From assembly GCF_001039355.2 (NCBI RefSeq), contig NW_019774624.1:1-64000 (forward strand): 64,000 nt of DNA, in the 5' to 3' direction. Both the position numbers and the translations under genes were made by a program. Origin of the DNA: Lingula anatina. Its lineage: Eukaryota; Brachiopoda; Lingulata; Lingulida; Lingulidae. This document shows positions 1 to 12,908 of this stretch, piece after piece. Under the pieces are notes generated by a model. That model made no database searches. It had not been told where the DNA came from and saw only the letters and a program-made list of their open reading frames with translations. The stretch's first letter is position 1, and every line of letters starts with the position of its first letter.

Positions 1-536
1 GAGCGGGGGGGGGGGGGGGCAACAAATAAAATGTTGACTCGCTTATCTCCACAAATATACAGAAAAACAGAAAACGGTTTGGCACCATTACGCCTCTCCC
101 TCTGGATGTAACATTGCATGTTCGTTATTTTAGCCAATTCGTTGTTCATGTGTTTTTTGCAGTTTACAATGCTCCAATGCCATCTATGTGTATAGATGAC
201 AACATTGTTTATTTTTTTGTTGATAAACAATTCTATATCTTTTATTGCTAGATAATTCTTTATCTCTTATTGTTAAACAACATATGACTGTGAACGTACC
301 TAACGTTGCCGTTTACGAAAGCTGATTAAAGCTTGCCCTTTTGTAACTCACTTTGTATAAGGTACAAAAGGACTCATGTACTGAAAAAGGTACATACACC
401 CCAAGCCAACCACGTTTTATCGTGTTGTTTTGTTATAAAAACAACTAAATCAATTTCTTGCAATAAGGCAGATCCTGAGGAACATCCATCAACTGGGACT
501 ATTCCTGTAGATCAAAACCCTTCATTTTCTCGTCAT

Positions 537-570
<34 letters not shown>

Positions 571-2286
571 AAGACCGCTTTCAGCTTGTCTTGCGACTTT
601 TGCGAGCATGATCAATTCGACGTTCTACGGGACAATTTCAGACGAACCTGTGATTGTAATATTGTAATGACAAATGTACACTGTAGCAGATAAATATAGT
701 GAAAGCCACTACATCTTAACGCGGATCAACGTGCAGTTTCCCTCAATTCCAATGTTGAGATAAATAATTGTGTTACTGTACAAAAGACAAAACACATGAC
801 CTGATCGACTCTTCCATTTAATCAAAAACATGCGCTTAGACAGTAGAAGAGGTTAATCAGTGCCTTTAGCGGGTTACAGAGCTTGTAATAGACGCTGTAA
901 ACACTTGATATAAGGACACGCTCTTAGCGTACTCCAGATATCAGAGCCTTAATTTGAAAACTTATCGGTCAACTAGGCTCTCTTTCTGGTCTATTACATC
1001 TTCTTTGAAGGGGGTGATCGGGTAATAGCCGATCTTTCACTTGACATTTGAGCGCCTGTGCACTAGTTTAACAGCTGACGTCGGCAACAGTGTGTAAGCT
1101 CAAGCTCTTGCAGCCACACTCTTGCAAGCTTTTACTCAGGGGGTAGGGGTTGGGGACTCAACGAAAAAAATAATTACAAAGTAGCCGAGAATATTTTACT
1201 TTAAGAGAAATATATAAGGGATATGGATGAAAATTCGATTGGCTTTGTCTCGTTTTGCTTGTTATATTATATTTTTTCTTAGGGAGTGGAGGAGTAGGTA
1301 CTGCTGTATCTTTGCCGATCCAAGGAAATCAAATATGTTTTATACATGTGCCTCAGAGGCAGACGAAAGCCGTTTTCTGGTTCTTCTGGAAGACAGTCAG
1401 GTTTTTTCATTGACGGCCATCTAATACTTTCTGTCAGAAGACAGTCAAAATGAAGGATACAATTTTGAAGACTGTCAGAAAATATTTCTCGATCCGCCCC
1501 TGTGCCACCCCCCTTCTCTTCGCAAACTTTTGGATCCGCCAGCGACACATACCGTGTATAACTACCTGTGGCATTATGTTCTTGTTGAATACTGATCGCA
1601 AAGTACACGTTTACTTTGCCATGTCAAAATAAACCATACAGATGCACGAGGTTAATTGTGCCACGATATCCAATTCGATCAATAGGAAATGATTGTTCGA
1701 TAGACGCCAAAACAAATACAATATGCAGATATCTATTATTGGCAACTAACGCAAATAAAATGGTCTGTTATCATTATCATTATTATTATATTTTTATTTT
1801 TTGGCATAGATTAATTTAAGGAGCTTTATTTTTGATAACAAATTTGAGCACTATACAATTGTTGAAAACTGGATATAAATGATGTAAACGTTAAATATCC
1901 CCTTTTGTCGACTTAAAAGTACACTAGTAATTACTGTTGACCTTAAGAAATTTCCAGCCATTCCGTACAGGTAGGCATCGAAATTCGACCTTGTCATAAA
2001 GCTGTTCTGTTCACATAAATCGTAAAAACTTCCTTGCAGGAAAAACATGTTGTGCCATTAGTGAATACATCAGCGATTACCCATTATACAATAACGTTAT
2101 TCATACGGCTTTCTGCAACTTCCTTATGCCCTGCAGGGTGGTATCCAGTGCATTTCGTTGGCGTTTCTTAGACATTTGAAGAAGTAGTTTCTGTGGGTTT
2201 TTTCTCTTCTTTTTTGGCACCGTTCAAGTCGAGTGTGCTCTCAGTTAAAATGATATATCGCCTTCTTTAATACTACGTGCCCTCAC

Positions 2287-2500
2287 TGGGTATGATGTGC
2301 AAAAACTAATAGATCAGAAATGGTTCAAATGCGTCTGATTTGTACGTTTGTCAAACTTAAATGCGCTACATGTGTTCAATATAACCGGGTATGATACACG
2401 ATACACAAATACTAATAAATCTGAAATAATTTAAATGCGTTTGATATCAACGCTTGTCAGAAATAAATGCACCAGATGTACCCAGCATGTGATGCACTCA
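2287..2500. repeat. Diverged tandem duplication, about 100-bp unit
   Basis: Two adjacent blocks share the same order of short matches: GGGTATGAT, then ACTAATA, AAATGCGT, GATNTNNACG and TTGTCA, with AAATGCNC and AGATGT or ACATGT behind them. The left block covers about 2287-2389 and the right about 2390-2500. Divergence is considerable, so the duplication is old. No coding content is apparent. Confidence 0.6.
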
Positions 2501-5500
2501 TCTCTCTTCGGAAGCCGGCTCTTTTTTTCTTTTTGCGGTCGTCCTGAAATGTATAATACCTTAATACCTGAACCTAATTGTAAGCGTCTTTATAAAGCAT
2601 TCTGTGCACTCATCACTCATTGTGTTTGACACCTATATGCACATTACGCCAACAACAGACTGTACACTTAGTAGACCCAATCGAAACCTTTAAAACTACA
2701 CTGCACCACAGACTAAATGGTACTGATGGTACATCTGCGCAATATTTACAGCGTTTATCAGATGCGGCAATACAAACACCTGTAATAGGCAATGCATCAC
2801 TTCCCCATGCATGAAATGAGCATGATATTACATTGTTAAACGTACTATCATGCAGTGTCTACACTTCCTGAGCAGTTTTTATTTCAAAAATACGAATCTG
2901 CCCAAAAAGACAAATTCATATACAATTGCATGCGTGTTTAGATCCAAAACGGTTACATGACCATTTGTACCTTAACAGATATATTCGTCATTTACTCATA
3001 AAGAATAAAGCATCTTGGAATTTTGATCAAAGGCGAACTTTTCGGAAGGAGAGACTGATGTAAACTACTGTGGTACCGCTGTCTGTTACCTGCGCGTTTG
3101 ATCTAATCGATACATGGATGTCTATTAATTTGGTCAAAGACGCAATTTTCTCACGGGCATATCTTTTCCAGCAGATAAATAAATAATGCCCTCTGGTCGT
3201 CAGTGCAACATCACAACTTCTCCATTATCAAGGGTGCTCTAGGTACACGTTTGGACGGTTTCCCTCAACAGCTGTTTTTCCTAAACAAAAAAATGAAGTC
3301 CGATTCCTCAAGGCCACGACTGCATTGCCAGATAAACAAACACTCGCAGCAATGGTTATGTAACACGGTTTTGGATAACATTGGTTTCTTACTTCCTTCG
3401 TTGTATTCCAGCTTCCGGCATGATCTCTACTCTGTGTTCAAAAGAAGTTGTCAAAATATTGAAAATTTTAGCAACAAAGGTAGATTTGCCACTCTAATGA
3501 ACAGCGACAGCTATAAACCTCAGGTAGCTTTGCAAAGAATTGATGGTCAGCCTTTCAAAGTTGGACTGTGTGGTACCCATCAACATTAAGTCACTGCAAG
3601 AATTTGGAATTTATTTCATTACTCATATTTTTTTCTTGTGTACAGCATTGTCATTAATCCATCACTTAAATTGTAGATTCTTAGTTGGCATTTAATATGT
3701 TTGTTTGCGATGAATTATACAATGCCACTGCATAAAAAATTCTTCTCGTGGAAAGACGAATTAAGTTTCTCGCTTCTCTCTCACAGATAATACTGTATCT
3801 GGTACCTATATTGGTTGCTGTATTGATTTTTGTATGATCTTCGCCGAATTCTGTAATGTACATGTACAAATCAAACTTCCGGGTCTTTTTCTAAATGAAG
3901 CTTCTTTTCTAAAGGCCAGTCAGACCTGTAGGAATGGGGTCATTTGGTTGATATTAATTTTGAATGTAGCAGGAAGAAAACGAAAATATCCATCGAAAAA
4001 AAAGCAAAGGAACCAAAGGAACGGAATATCTCACGAGAGGTTAAACAATTTTGAAGATTGTTCACTCTGTTAAAGCCTTGAATGTGACTTCATGCTTGAA
4101 ATTGTCTACTTATTAACTCTTATCGGGCATTAAAATACAAATACAGTGTGTAAGGTAATATACAGTATGTTCTATTTATACAGGCTAATTGCGTGATTGG
4201 TAGTAGATTCCTATCCTTTACAAGGGCTGCAGATTAATTATGTGCACTTTTCTCCAACACGTGCAGAAATACACGTGAAATATATGTGAATATTTAGTGA
4301 AAAATCTGTCTGTGGCCCTGGTAGAGGGAAGTACATGTAGATTCCTCTTTGTCGCTTCTTTAAAGTGTGCGTCATTGAAAGTAAAATAAATTCGTGCACT
4401 CCTCTCGCCATCTTTTTGCCTATTTGTTCGACAATTGGGGCCAATCTACTCCCTCTGTTGTTCCGTCCATTCACCAACAGAAAAGAGACACGTGCTGTTC
4501 ATTTGGTATTCTGTGGTGAGCTAATCGCAGTGAAAAGGTCTGTTGAGATGAGTACCGAGTTAGGTCGACCGAACTTTAGCGGGAAAAACACGACTTGTGA
4601 TACATTAAATTGTACTTAGACATTGTGAATTTAAACTTCATTACAAAGCCTATACAGATGGTTGTTTTTGTCCCATGAAGAAATTAAATATAATACACTT
4701 GTGGTTTATGTATAATTATCTAATTATACTAGACAGTGTATATAGAGGTTACTTTTCTATAAAGATGATATATTTTATTATATATAGGACTATAGATAAA
4801 GGTATTATACAAAAATATCTATGTAATTGGACATAATCTTATTACGAAACTAACATTTTAAAATGAAGATAGAGCAAGTTTGGTGATTGATAAGATTTAT
4901 AGGACTTCGGGATGGTATTTAATGACATTTTAATTACATTTCTTATCCAAAATACCAATAAAGCTCAAAATCACGCACTTTGTGGAGAGAGGCTTCCAGA
5001 CAAGACGATATCGGTAGATGTATCTAGAGCATTCGTTTTGATTTTGATAGCATTTTAAATGATGGGCCGGAAAAGTTGACCTTGGACATCCATTCCATTT
5101 TATGAAAAGCAACGGTGGATCCAAATAGGGGTGCAGAGGTCCACATATCCCCTTTAGCTCTGGACGTTTCCCGTTTTCTTGCCATCTCCACCCTACGAAA
5201 CAGTATAATAAGCGAAACGAGTCAAATTCAACGCAAACAAATTTCCCCAACCCTATGTACTTAATATCAATGTCATTGTCCTCGTCAACTCAAAATAAAG
5301 AATTCGCGAGTGAAAGTGAAATATAGAGCTTCTCGTGCCTCAATCATTTTATTATTAATATTGTTTGCTTTCCAATGACATTTTATTCGCACTGGTGACA
5401 ACAGAATGTCGTTAGTCGCATGTCGTAAGTTCATTATTGACCAATCCGTCGAAAAGTGCACTTAGACCAATATCACAAAGTCGACTTTATTAAGTCGGCT

Positions 5501-5935
5501 TTCCGACTTAAACAGTCTTAGCTCAATACAAATCAAAAGTTATTTTTTAAAACAGAGCAATGCAGTATTGCTTAAAACATCGACAACACACTGTAGATAG
5601 AAAAGACAAGACTCCCGTTGCGTTAGGTGAGATCCAAATGCAAATGCGTCATTCTTTCTTTACAGACATTTCAGTTTGATGGCATATTGTAATCCATCAG
5701 CGGTGGCATATTGTAATCCATCAACAGTGGGTCTTTCACCTCGCCTGAGATTCCTTGCCAATTAGTAATTGATAAACATAACTAATCATGATATCCTCTA
5801 AATGCAATATGCAGCCCATGAAAAAGAAGTTGGGGATAAGTTTACAGTTTGACAGACAGAAAATATCAAACCCAATTTAAGAGCATCAGTAGCCTAAGTT
5901 GAAACTGATTTTGACATGAAATTCTCTGTAATACG

Positions 5936-5937
<2 letters not shown>

Positions 5938-5982
<45 letters not shown>
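5938..5982. repeat. (CT)n microsatellite
   Basis: This is an almost pure CT dinucleotide run of about 43 bases. No gene is attached to it. Confidence 0.95.
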
Positions 5983-5984
<2 letters not shown>

Positions 5985-6639
5985 TCTGGTATAAGTTTTT
6001 ATACAGATGATCTTCACAACACATTGCTACATACACGATTCCTGGTTGTTATTTTCCCTTCAATTTGTAATACTTAGTGGTTTTCAAAACAAAAACTGAC
6101 CAACTCGATAAACTAATTAGCATAACTAATTATAATAACGTCTTAATGCAATATACAATTTTGACACGCTTCCTTGTACATGTACTGGCATTTGTATAAT
6201 CTTCCGTGTGTGCGTGTATATGTGTATAGTCTTCCATGTATGTGTGTATATATGTAAAGTTCACGCCCTGAGTTTCAGAGATCACTGGAACCACACAAGA
6301 AACATTAAACAGCAGAGACATACTGATAAAAGAAACGAATCTTAGGTAACCACTACGCGCAGGGTGTCAATATTTCAAACTCTATATAAAAGCATATTGA
6401 CGTTTGCGTGTATATCATGACGCTGTAGATGTACGTAGGCGCTGAGTCCGACCAATCCTTGGTGCTTCACGGTGCACGCTAAAGAATGGGAAATACGCCA
6501 CCTAGTGAAGTACAGGGGGATTGAAAATGATTGGAATTGTATTGATGGGTCACGAAATGACTCGTATTTGCTGGTAGGCTTTTGTCCATGTTATTTTCAA
6601 TTGTGTGAATGATTTGCTGTTTTCAGTGGGAAGGGTATT

Positions 6640-6641
<2 letters not shown>

Positions 6642-6717
<76 letters not shown>
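6642..6717. repeat. Compound (CT)n(CA)n microsatellite
   Basis: A CT run of about 38 bases passes directly into a CA run of about 36 bases. Compound arrays of this type are common in animal intergenic DNA. The minus-strand open frame across it is only repeat translation. Confidence 0.95.
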
Positions 6718-6720
<3 letters not shown>

Positions 6721-6998
6721 GGCAATGATTTAGAGGTGGGGGGGGATTCAAATTTGAAAATTCGGACACCATTCATCAACGACAGTTACGAGTAGTTGGA
6801 TAGTTCATTGAGCTTTCAAGCACCCCACAACTGACCCAGGTGTTCAAGCAGAGAGTTACGCGTAATAAAAAAAAACCTTTAATGTAACGATTCGTGTCCG
6901 TGGCGACTCCAGGCATTAAATGGTGATTTGAAGGTAACAAAAATTTATGATGCAGATCTGATTTTTTGAACTACATCCAGGCCGCATATTTACACTGC

Positions 6999-7117
6999 TA
7001 TCTATCTATCTATCTATCTATCTGTTCGCTTGCTTGCTTGTTGTTTGTTTGTTTGTTTGTTTGGTTGGTTGGTTGTTTGGTTGGTTGGTTGGTTTTTTGT
7101 TTGTTTGTTTGTTTGTT
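6999..7117. repeat. Compound tetranucleotide repeat, TCTA / TTGT / TTGG
   Basis: TCTA repeats pass into TTGC, TTGT and TTGG units and back to TTGT. The pattern suggests replication slippage with interrupted motif changes. Overlapping open frames rich in Leu, Val, Cys and Phe are repeat artefacts. Confidence 0.95.
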
Positions 7118-7344
7118 TTCCTATATGCTTTTTTTTACTATTGCCTGAGCTGGAACGCTGTTCGACATTTTACACAAGATGTTCCCATAGCACATATCTT
7201 AAGTATTATCATTAAATCAGATTCTTTTGATACACTCTGTACCTTGCCATGGCCTGCATTTTTTCGCATCTCCGCGATTATCTATTATTACACGGAGTTA
7301 GTCATGATTCACAAATAGCACATGCTGTAATACATATATGTTAG

Positions 7345-7362
7345 CCAATGTATGTATATAAG
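7345..7362 (+). promoter_or_regulatory. Candidate RGK core promoter: CCAAT and TATA-like box
   Basis: A CCAAT pentamer (7345-7349) is followed by TATATAAG (7355-7362). A start about 25-30 bases downstream, near 7385-7392, would give a leader of about 360 bases. That stretch up to the ATG at 7745 contains no ATG at all, as expected of a real 5' UTR. The CCAAT box is unusually close to the TATA-like box, so the assignment is tentative. Confidence 0.45.
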
Positions 7363-7384
7363 CCTTGAACTTTTCCAGAAAACG

Positions 7385-7744
7385 CGAAGAGCAACCTTAA
7401 CAGCACAGCAAAACAATTACGTGAGGCGAACACAACGCTGCTTCTGTTGCTGCGATACCTTTGCAGTGATTCCAGAGAAAATCAAACCGCATCTGCAGAT
7501 AGACATTCAAGCTTAATTCACTTTTCTACGATTAGAGCTTGGCTTTGAAGAGGGAATCTAGCCTATTCCTCTGCATTGATATATAACGACAGCGATTGAA
7601 TCAGCGTAGTTTCTGGAAGAAACCGGTGCATCTCAACAGCGTTGAGGAGGGAACGCCACAAGCAGCAGAAAGTGGGTGAATCGTTACCGTGTTTAAACGC
7701 GTTTCGAACGAGAAACCGTATAAAAGAGACTACGAATATCAGAT
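7385..7744 (+). other. Putative RGK 5' untranslated leader
   Basis: This 360-base ATG-free stretch lies between the TATA-like box and the first codon of the RGK gene. The transcription start is inferred. An upstream spliced leader exon cannot be ruled out, because an acceptor-like TTTTCCAG ends at about 7378. Confidence 0.45.
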
Positions 7745-8183
7745 ATGCCGGAGATGGCGATGTCCCTTCTGAAAATACCTAACGCTGGAGACAATCTCCA
7801 GCGCTCCAGATCAGCGGGTAATGTAAGCGACTTGGAATCAAGGAAAAAACCACAGATTCAAGATGGGGACACATACGTGGTGCGAGAGTTCGTCCTTTCC
7901 CGCAAAGGTCTACTCGGACGTGGAGACTCTTTCAAAAGGCGATCCATTGCAAGCACGGACTCTATGGAGAGTTTAAATTCTAGAAAATCCCTTGATATTA
8001 ACACCAATGGATCAGCTGTACAGGCCACAGAGCCAACACCGAAACGATACGTATATCTTCTAGGGGCTAGCGAAGTGGGGCGAAGCACTCTCGTTCGTCA
8101 GTTTGCCACGTCCAGATCCGTGTGTTTAGATTCTCCGACCACCCCCGCTCCAGATAAAATCCTTTCCAGTCCCTTCGTGATGG
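7745..8183 (+). CDS. RGK exon 1: N-terminal extension and P-loop
   Basis: It encodes residues 1-146 plus one base. I chose the first ATG, in the context GATATGCCG; in-frame ATGs follow at codons 4 and 6. The extension has RSRSAG, SFKRRSIAS and SRKS clusters that look like basophilic kinase and 14-3-3 sites, known partners of RGK proteins. The P-loop is GASEVGRST, with Arg113 where Ras proteins have the phosphate-binding Lys. The exon ends ATGG before GTATGT. Reading through the donor gives a TTTA-repeat open frame, which is intron. Confidence 0.88.
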
Positions 8184-9563
8184 GTATGTGTATTTATTTA
8201 TTTATTTATTTATTTACGTTGCAATTTCCCCATCCTTCCCCTGTCTTGAATATATTACATTGTGAAAGTGCTTTATGTGATCACATTTTATTAGACAGTC
8301 TGTATCTATCGTAGGTGTATATATCTAAGTAAGTAAGACAAGCAACGAGCTGGAAAGGCTATTCCACATGAAGCAAATGTTTCAGTGTAGGCCTAATAGC
8401 TGTCCATATAGATACAAACGCACACATAACATGAAGAAAGTATCTCTGCGGCTATTCAATGATAAATTGTAACTATATGCTGGATATCATTACGATTTAA
8501 ATTCCATTCACATATAACTAGATTTTCTTTTGATTGATATTGTGTATACATCCAGTCATTGGATTAAACCAGTATCTAGAAAATTTGTCGAAAATTTCTC
8601 ACATATTTGCACTGAACTATGCATTTCCTTTGGTTAAAATGGCTGTGTTAAACCTGCATCTTGGCAGAAATAGTATTTCGTCTGAATAAAACAGCCAAAG
8701 ACTTAATATTTAAATATATTATTACCCATGTACCTTTGTTTTCTGTATCCCATAAGCGTAAGTTCCACGACAATACGCTGATTGTAGTCTATGTGCATCG
8801 TTTTACTTCACCACCCTGAAATTCAGAGGCAATCTTTGTGCTGATCTTTAAAATACAGATTCTATTTTTGAATGGCAAAACTAGTTTGCGAACAGTTATT
8901 TTTTCCATTGCAAAAATATGCAGTTTGTTACAATTTTTTCTTTAGAATAACATCAGATAAAAGGAATCTGTTGTCTTATATGTGAAAAACTGCCAATTCA
9001 CCAGAAAGAGCTTTGCCGAAGTGGGCAACATCAAAAACAAAGAACGCTTCAGCCGGAGTCACCGAATAAATTGGCCATAACTTACCATTTCTTTGGCCTA
9101 CTTCAATTCGGGATAAATGCACATCCATAGTAGTTTATTATAATAACGTAACCGTTTATCTGAACATATTGGCCATTTTTTGGATATAAAACAGTCGCAA
9201 TATTCCTTTTAACCGAATTGCCACTGATTTATCTCGGGTAAAATTAGCCTAAAATTTAGGTTTAAGAACTTTTAAGACCAGCTTTTGACCTCAAGTTCCT
9301 TTGAGAAACCGGAATCAGATCCCACGATAAACTACTGCAGACTATGTAAGCCCTTGTTTTATTGATACTAAAGCAAATATATTTCCCATTAATTATTCTT
9401 ATTTCTGTCTATTTGCAGGAGACGACCACGGTGCATCGGTTGTGGTCGGGTTAGATAACGAGGAAACCGAGATTTGTTTCCTACAACCGCAGTCCAATCT
9501 GGTATGTATAAAGTAAAAAAATGTATTTGTTATCCCAAATTTTATATATATATTCCTTGCTTT

Positions 9564-9598
<35 letters not shown>

Positions 9599-12500
9599 AA
9601 ATCCCTCTTGCTTTTCGAGATGTACTTCTTTAAGGATCAAGTTGATATTTTTCCATCCCTGTACGATATCGATTGCGAGGCAAAACATTACTTTATTTTT
9701 ATTATATTTATTATATTTATATACTATACGAATTTCACCCTTTTTGCGAAATTCGTTACTCGTGTTTCGCACATCAACACTTTTTGTCCCTATTCCTCTC
9801 TATCTACAGTACAGAACGAAAAATATGACAGCCCAACACAGCATCCAACATGTGATACATAGGTATACTATATCTATAGTCAGAGGACCAAATACCATGC
9901 AACTGTTGCAAAGCGTTAGTCAATTATATTGTCTGCCTTTTCATCTTTCTTCCCTTATTTTGTCAGTAATTTGTAATGCGCAAATTTACAGCATTTTTGA
10001 ATCGTTACCTGTAAAACTTTTTAAAAGCATGGCGCGCTGAGTCAGTCTCCGTTTTTTGCGTCATTATGCGTCACTACCATCTCAGCACGCTTCCGAAAAG
10101 GCAATCCTTTTACTATATTAAGTCCCCCCCCCCCAAATATTTCAACTGTCGATCATTAATCTAACCTATTCATTGCATTATACAACATTCATAGTTTTAC
10201 TTTGATCTTTTGTCGTAATCTAGCAGACGACTTGATGAATTACGTCGTTTGCTGGATAAATCCCAACAGCCGACATGATGAATCAATGAAATAGTCTCGC
10301 ATTTCATCAGGTTATAAAATAAGCCCCATAAAAAAGTACTTGTACCACGCATCTTCACTCAAAGATTATTTTCGCTTGCCTTCTCAACAAAACAAAACCC
10401 CACCGATCCACGTATTTTAGTCTGTTGGCATTTACTGCGCAGACGGCACAATCAATCTCTCTTCGTATTTGAACAGGTACATGTATAGTTCCGAGGCGCA
10501 ACACTCCCTGTCCGTATTTTTGGTAACGTCTTTCTTCATATCATCTTGATGTTCATATGATCTTTGATTGTTATTTTTTTTCTTCTTTACTTTCATTCCT
10601 TTTTTGCATACCGCTTTGTGTGTGTGTTTGTGGGGGGGGAGGGGGGTTGTACAATAAACGGATATGAAAAAAAAGCAAGTTTAGGGTCGAAATTCTAATT
10701 CTTTCAAAGGTTATTACTTTTACTGCTTTCTAGCGTACACTTATCTCAATGTAATAACCGGCCGGTGGTTATACACACCTTCTTAAAGTTACTTTTTCAC
10801 CAGTAAGTCAACTGAGACAGGCAGGAATAGTTTACTGCTACATGATTTATTCAACCGACTGAAGACTCAGGTCTCTTCTACCATCTCTCTCTCTCTGTGG
10901 TATCTATAACTCTTGACTCTCTCAGTCTCTCTACTTTCATACATGAACTTAATTTACATTTTAGATTAACTTCTATTACTGACATGCGACATGCCATGCC
11001 TTAAGACCTTAAAATTTAATTGTGGATACAATTTGCATTAACGAATATGTAGATCACATAATTAACGGTTCACTACATCAAGTATAATTAATATAAATAT
11101 ACAAAGGGCGTGTCGCTTAGGCTCCCCAAAAGATAGTGACAACCTCGTGAAATGCAGCAGTTTCATATAACATTTAAGTCTACTTTCCTTTTTCTATTTC
11201 GACACACATGTATCATCTACCTGCGGCTTCTTGTGATGTCGGACACACATCGTAGGCATGTTTCCAGCTGTGGGGAGGCAACCATCACTTATAATCCACT
11301 TAGTTAAAGGTCTGAAAACACTCTTAGTTTGCAAATGAATTCGAGTTGGTTGGAAGGAATCTAACCCGAAAGATCGCTCATTTTGATCTAGGGCCTACCA
11401 AGACCCTAGTTTACGTCAACTTTGATCCAAGATAAATCAATCGCAGTCTGTTGGAATAAGTAAAACGGTTGTTTGTCAGACAAATAACAAAATTGATAAT
11501 TTACAATATACATAATTTAACCAAAACGCAAGGAGAATTGATAAACAACCGGCGTGAAAACAGCACTTCTTATCTATCAAAGCACGAGGGGGAAATACTC
11601 AAAAACAAGAGCAAAGCTCATCATAACTATGTTTATTACAGCAATTTTAGTCAAACATCACCACTAAGCAGAACTTATTTTAAGCTTTTATTCGTCCAAA
11701 TCATACCTCAGATTCCCTTCTATTTATTTATATATTTAGCCTTCACGTACAATTGAAGCGTCCTTAGGTTGTCACTATCTTTTAGGGAGCCTAACAAAGC
11801 GTCCTTCTTAAATAGATACATTGATTGATATCCATTTGATGAATTTAATCTATTCAAGATTAACTGATCATCAAACGCTTTTTTATTAATGCGTCCATAT
11901 ATCTTCTGACGTTTATTTGTCCATAAATGAAATTCTTGCTGCTGGTGTACATATAGCCTAAATATTCGGTTTCTCGCAAATGTCTTGATAACTGTCGGGG
12001 ACAGCATTCTGCGCATAAGCATACTTGTCAATATGTTATTAAGTTTAACATTTGAAAGCTGGCATGCAACGGACCTACCCTCTACAAAGGTGACAGATAT
12101 TATAGGCAAATTTTCAAAAAAGCCAGTATAGCATCAAATGACTGTCCATCTATCTAAAGACAAATCTGTGAATATCTTGTGAATATCTGTCGCCCTGGTA
12201 TAGAGGGTCCAACCGATCTGAGAATCAAGGTTCCTAACAAAGCAATATCGTTCTCCCCCCCCCCCTTTTTTGGTTCTCACAAAAACAATTTTAGTGTTTA
12301 ATAAATTTTTAAAGAGAACGCGCCTCGCAGAATATTTTATCTCGTTCACAGATCATTATGTTGATTGCTTATTTAGGGCTGCAATCAAGTGACTGTCTCC
12401 TTAAGTAGAAACTGAAATGTCTTTTTTTTTTTTAACTACCACCCAAAGCGAGACCCTACCTCATATGAGACTATTTAATACACACCACCCTTGTGCAAAA

Positions 12501-12863
12501 TGTAAGTAGTGCGTCACGGTAGATAACGTGTTTCTTCTTCTCGCGTTTCTCTAACCTGTGCACAATTTCGACTCGGGGTAAATAAGCTGTCAATAATATA
12601 TCATCTTACTCTGCTTGGCTAGAGGCATTGAAAGGGTTGCAATAATCCTGGGAAACACCTGGTGCCAAGAGATTTATTCTCTGTGGTTAGCGGTATTTGC
12701 ATTGGTCGTTTATCTTTATCTGTTTTCAGAACCTTGATTAGAGACCAAGACAGCCGCGCATCCAGTCTGTTTTAAGAATAATCGTCTTATCGCTAACTTA
12801 CAAAAGTAGCCGCTTGGTTACTTCCATTCCTTTTGTAATTACACTGTACTCATGTCTACTGCT

Positions 12864-12908
<45 letters not shown>

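Larger units (their letters stand above)
1..7340. other. Intergenic region upstream of the RGK gene
   Basis: I find no supportable gene here. The open frames are short (the longest, at 3203-3589, is 128 codons) and show no recognisable motif or credible splice structure. The region holds a poly-G run at its left edge, a poly-T run near 538-569, a diverged tandem duplication (2287-2500), a 27-bp doublet (5678-5735) and several long microsatellites from 5938 to 7116. A very AT-rich stretch lies at 4680-4880. It reads as ordinary animal intergenic DNA ending in the promoter of the gene at 7745. Confidence 0.7.

Noticed and set aside
3203-3589. 128-codon open frame as a gene
   Set aside because: No recognisable motif, no supporting splice or poly(A) context, and a length reachable by chance in a 7-kb non-coding region.
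6597-7318. Open frames rich in Cys/Val, Arg/Glu, Leu and Phe
   Set aside because: They are translations of CT/CA and TTGT/TTGG microsatellites.
7719-7725. TATAAAA just before the RGK ATG as a TATA box
   Set aside because: It is only 20 bases before the start codon, so transcription would begin after the first ATG. The TATATAAG at 7355 with its ATG-free leader fits better.
9521-10040. Open frames in RGK intron 2 after the exon 2 donor
   Set aside because: Phe- and Ile-rich frames through a poly-T run, with no homology I recognise.
12867-12905. Regular short repeats as a CRISPR array
   Set aside because: This and the other regular arrays are simple microsatellites without spacers, in an animal genome.
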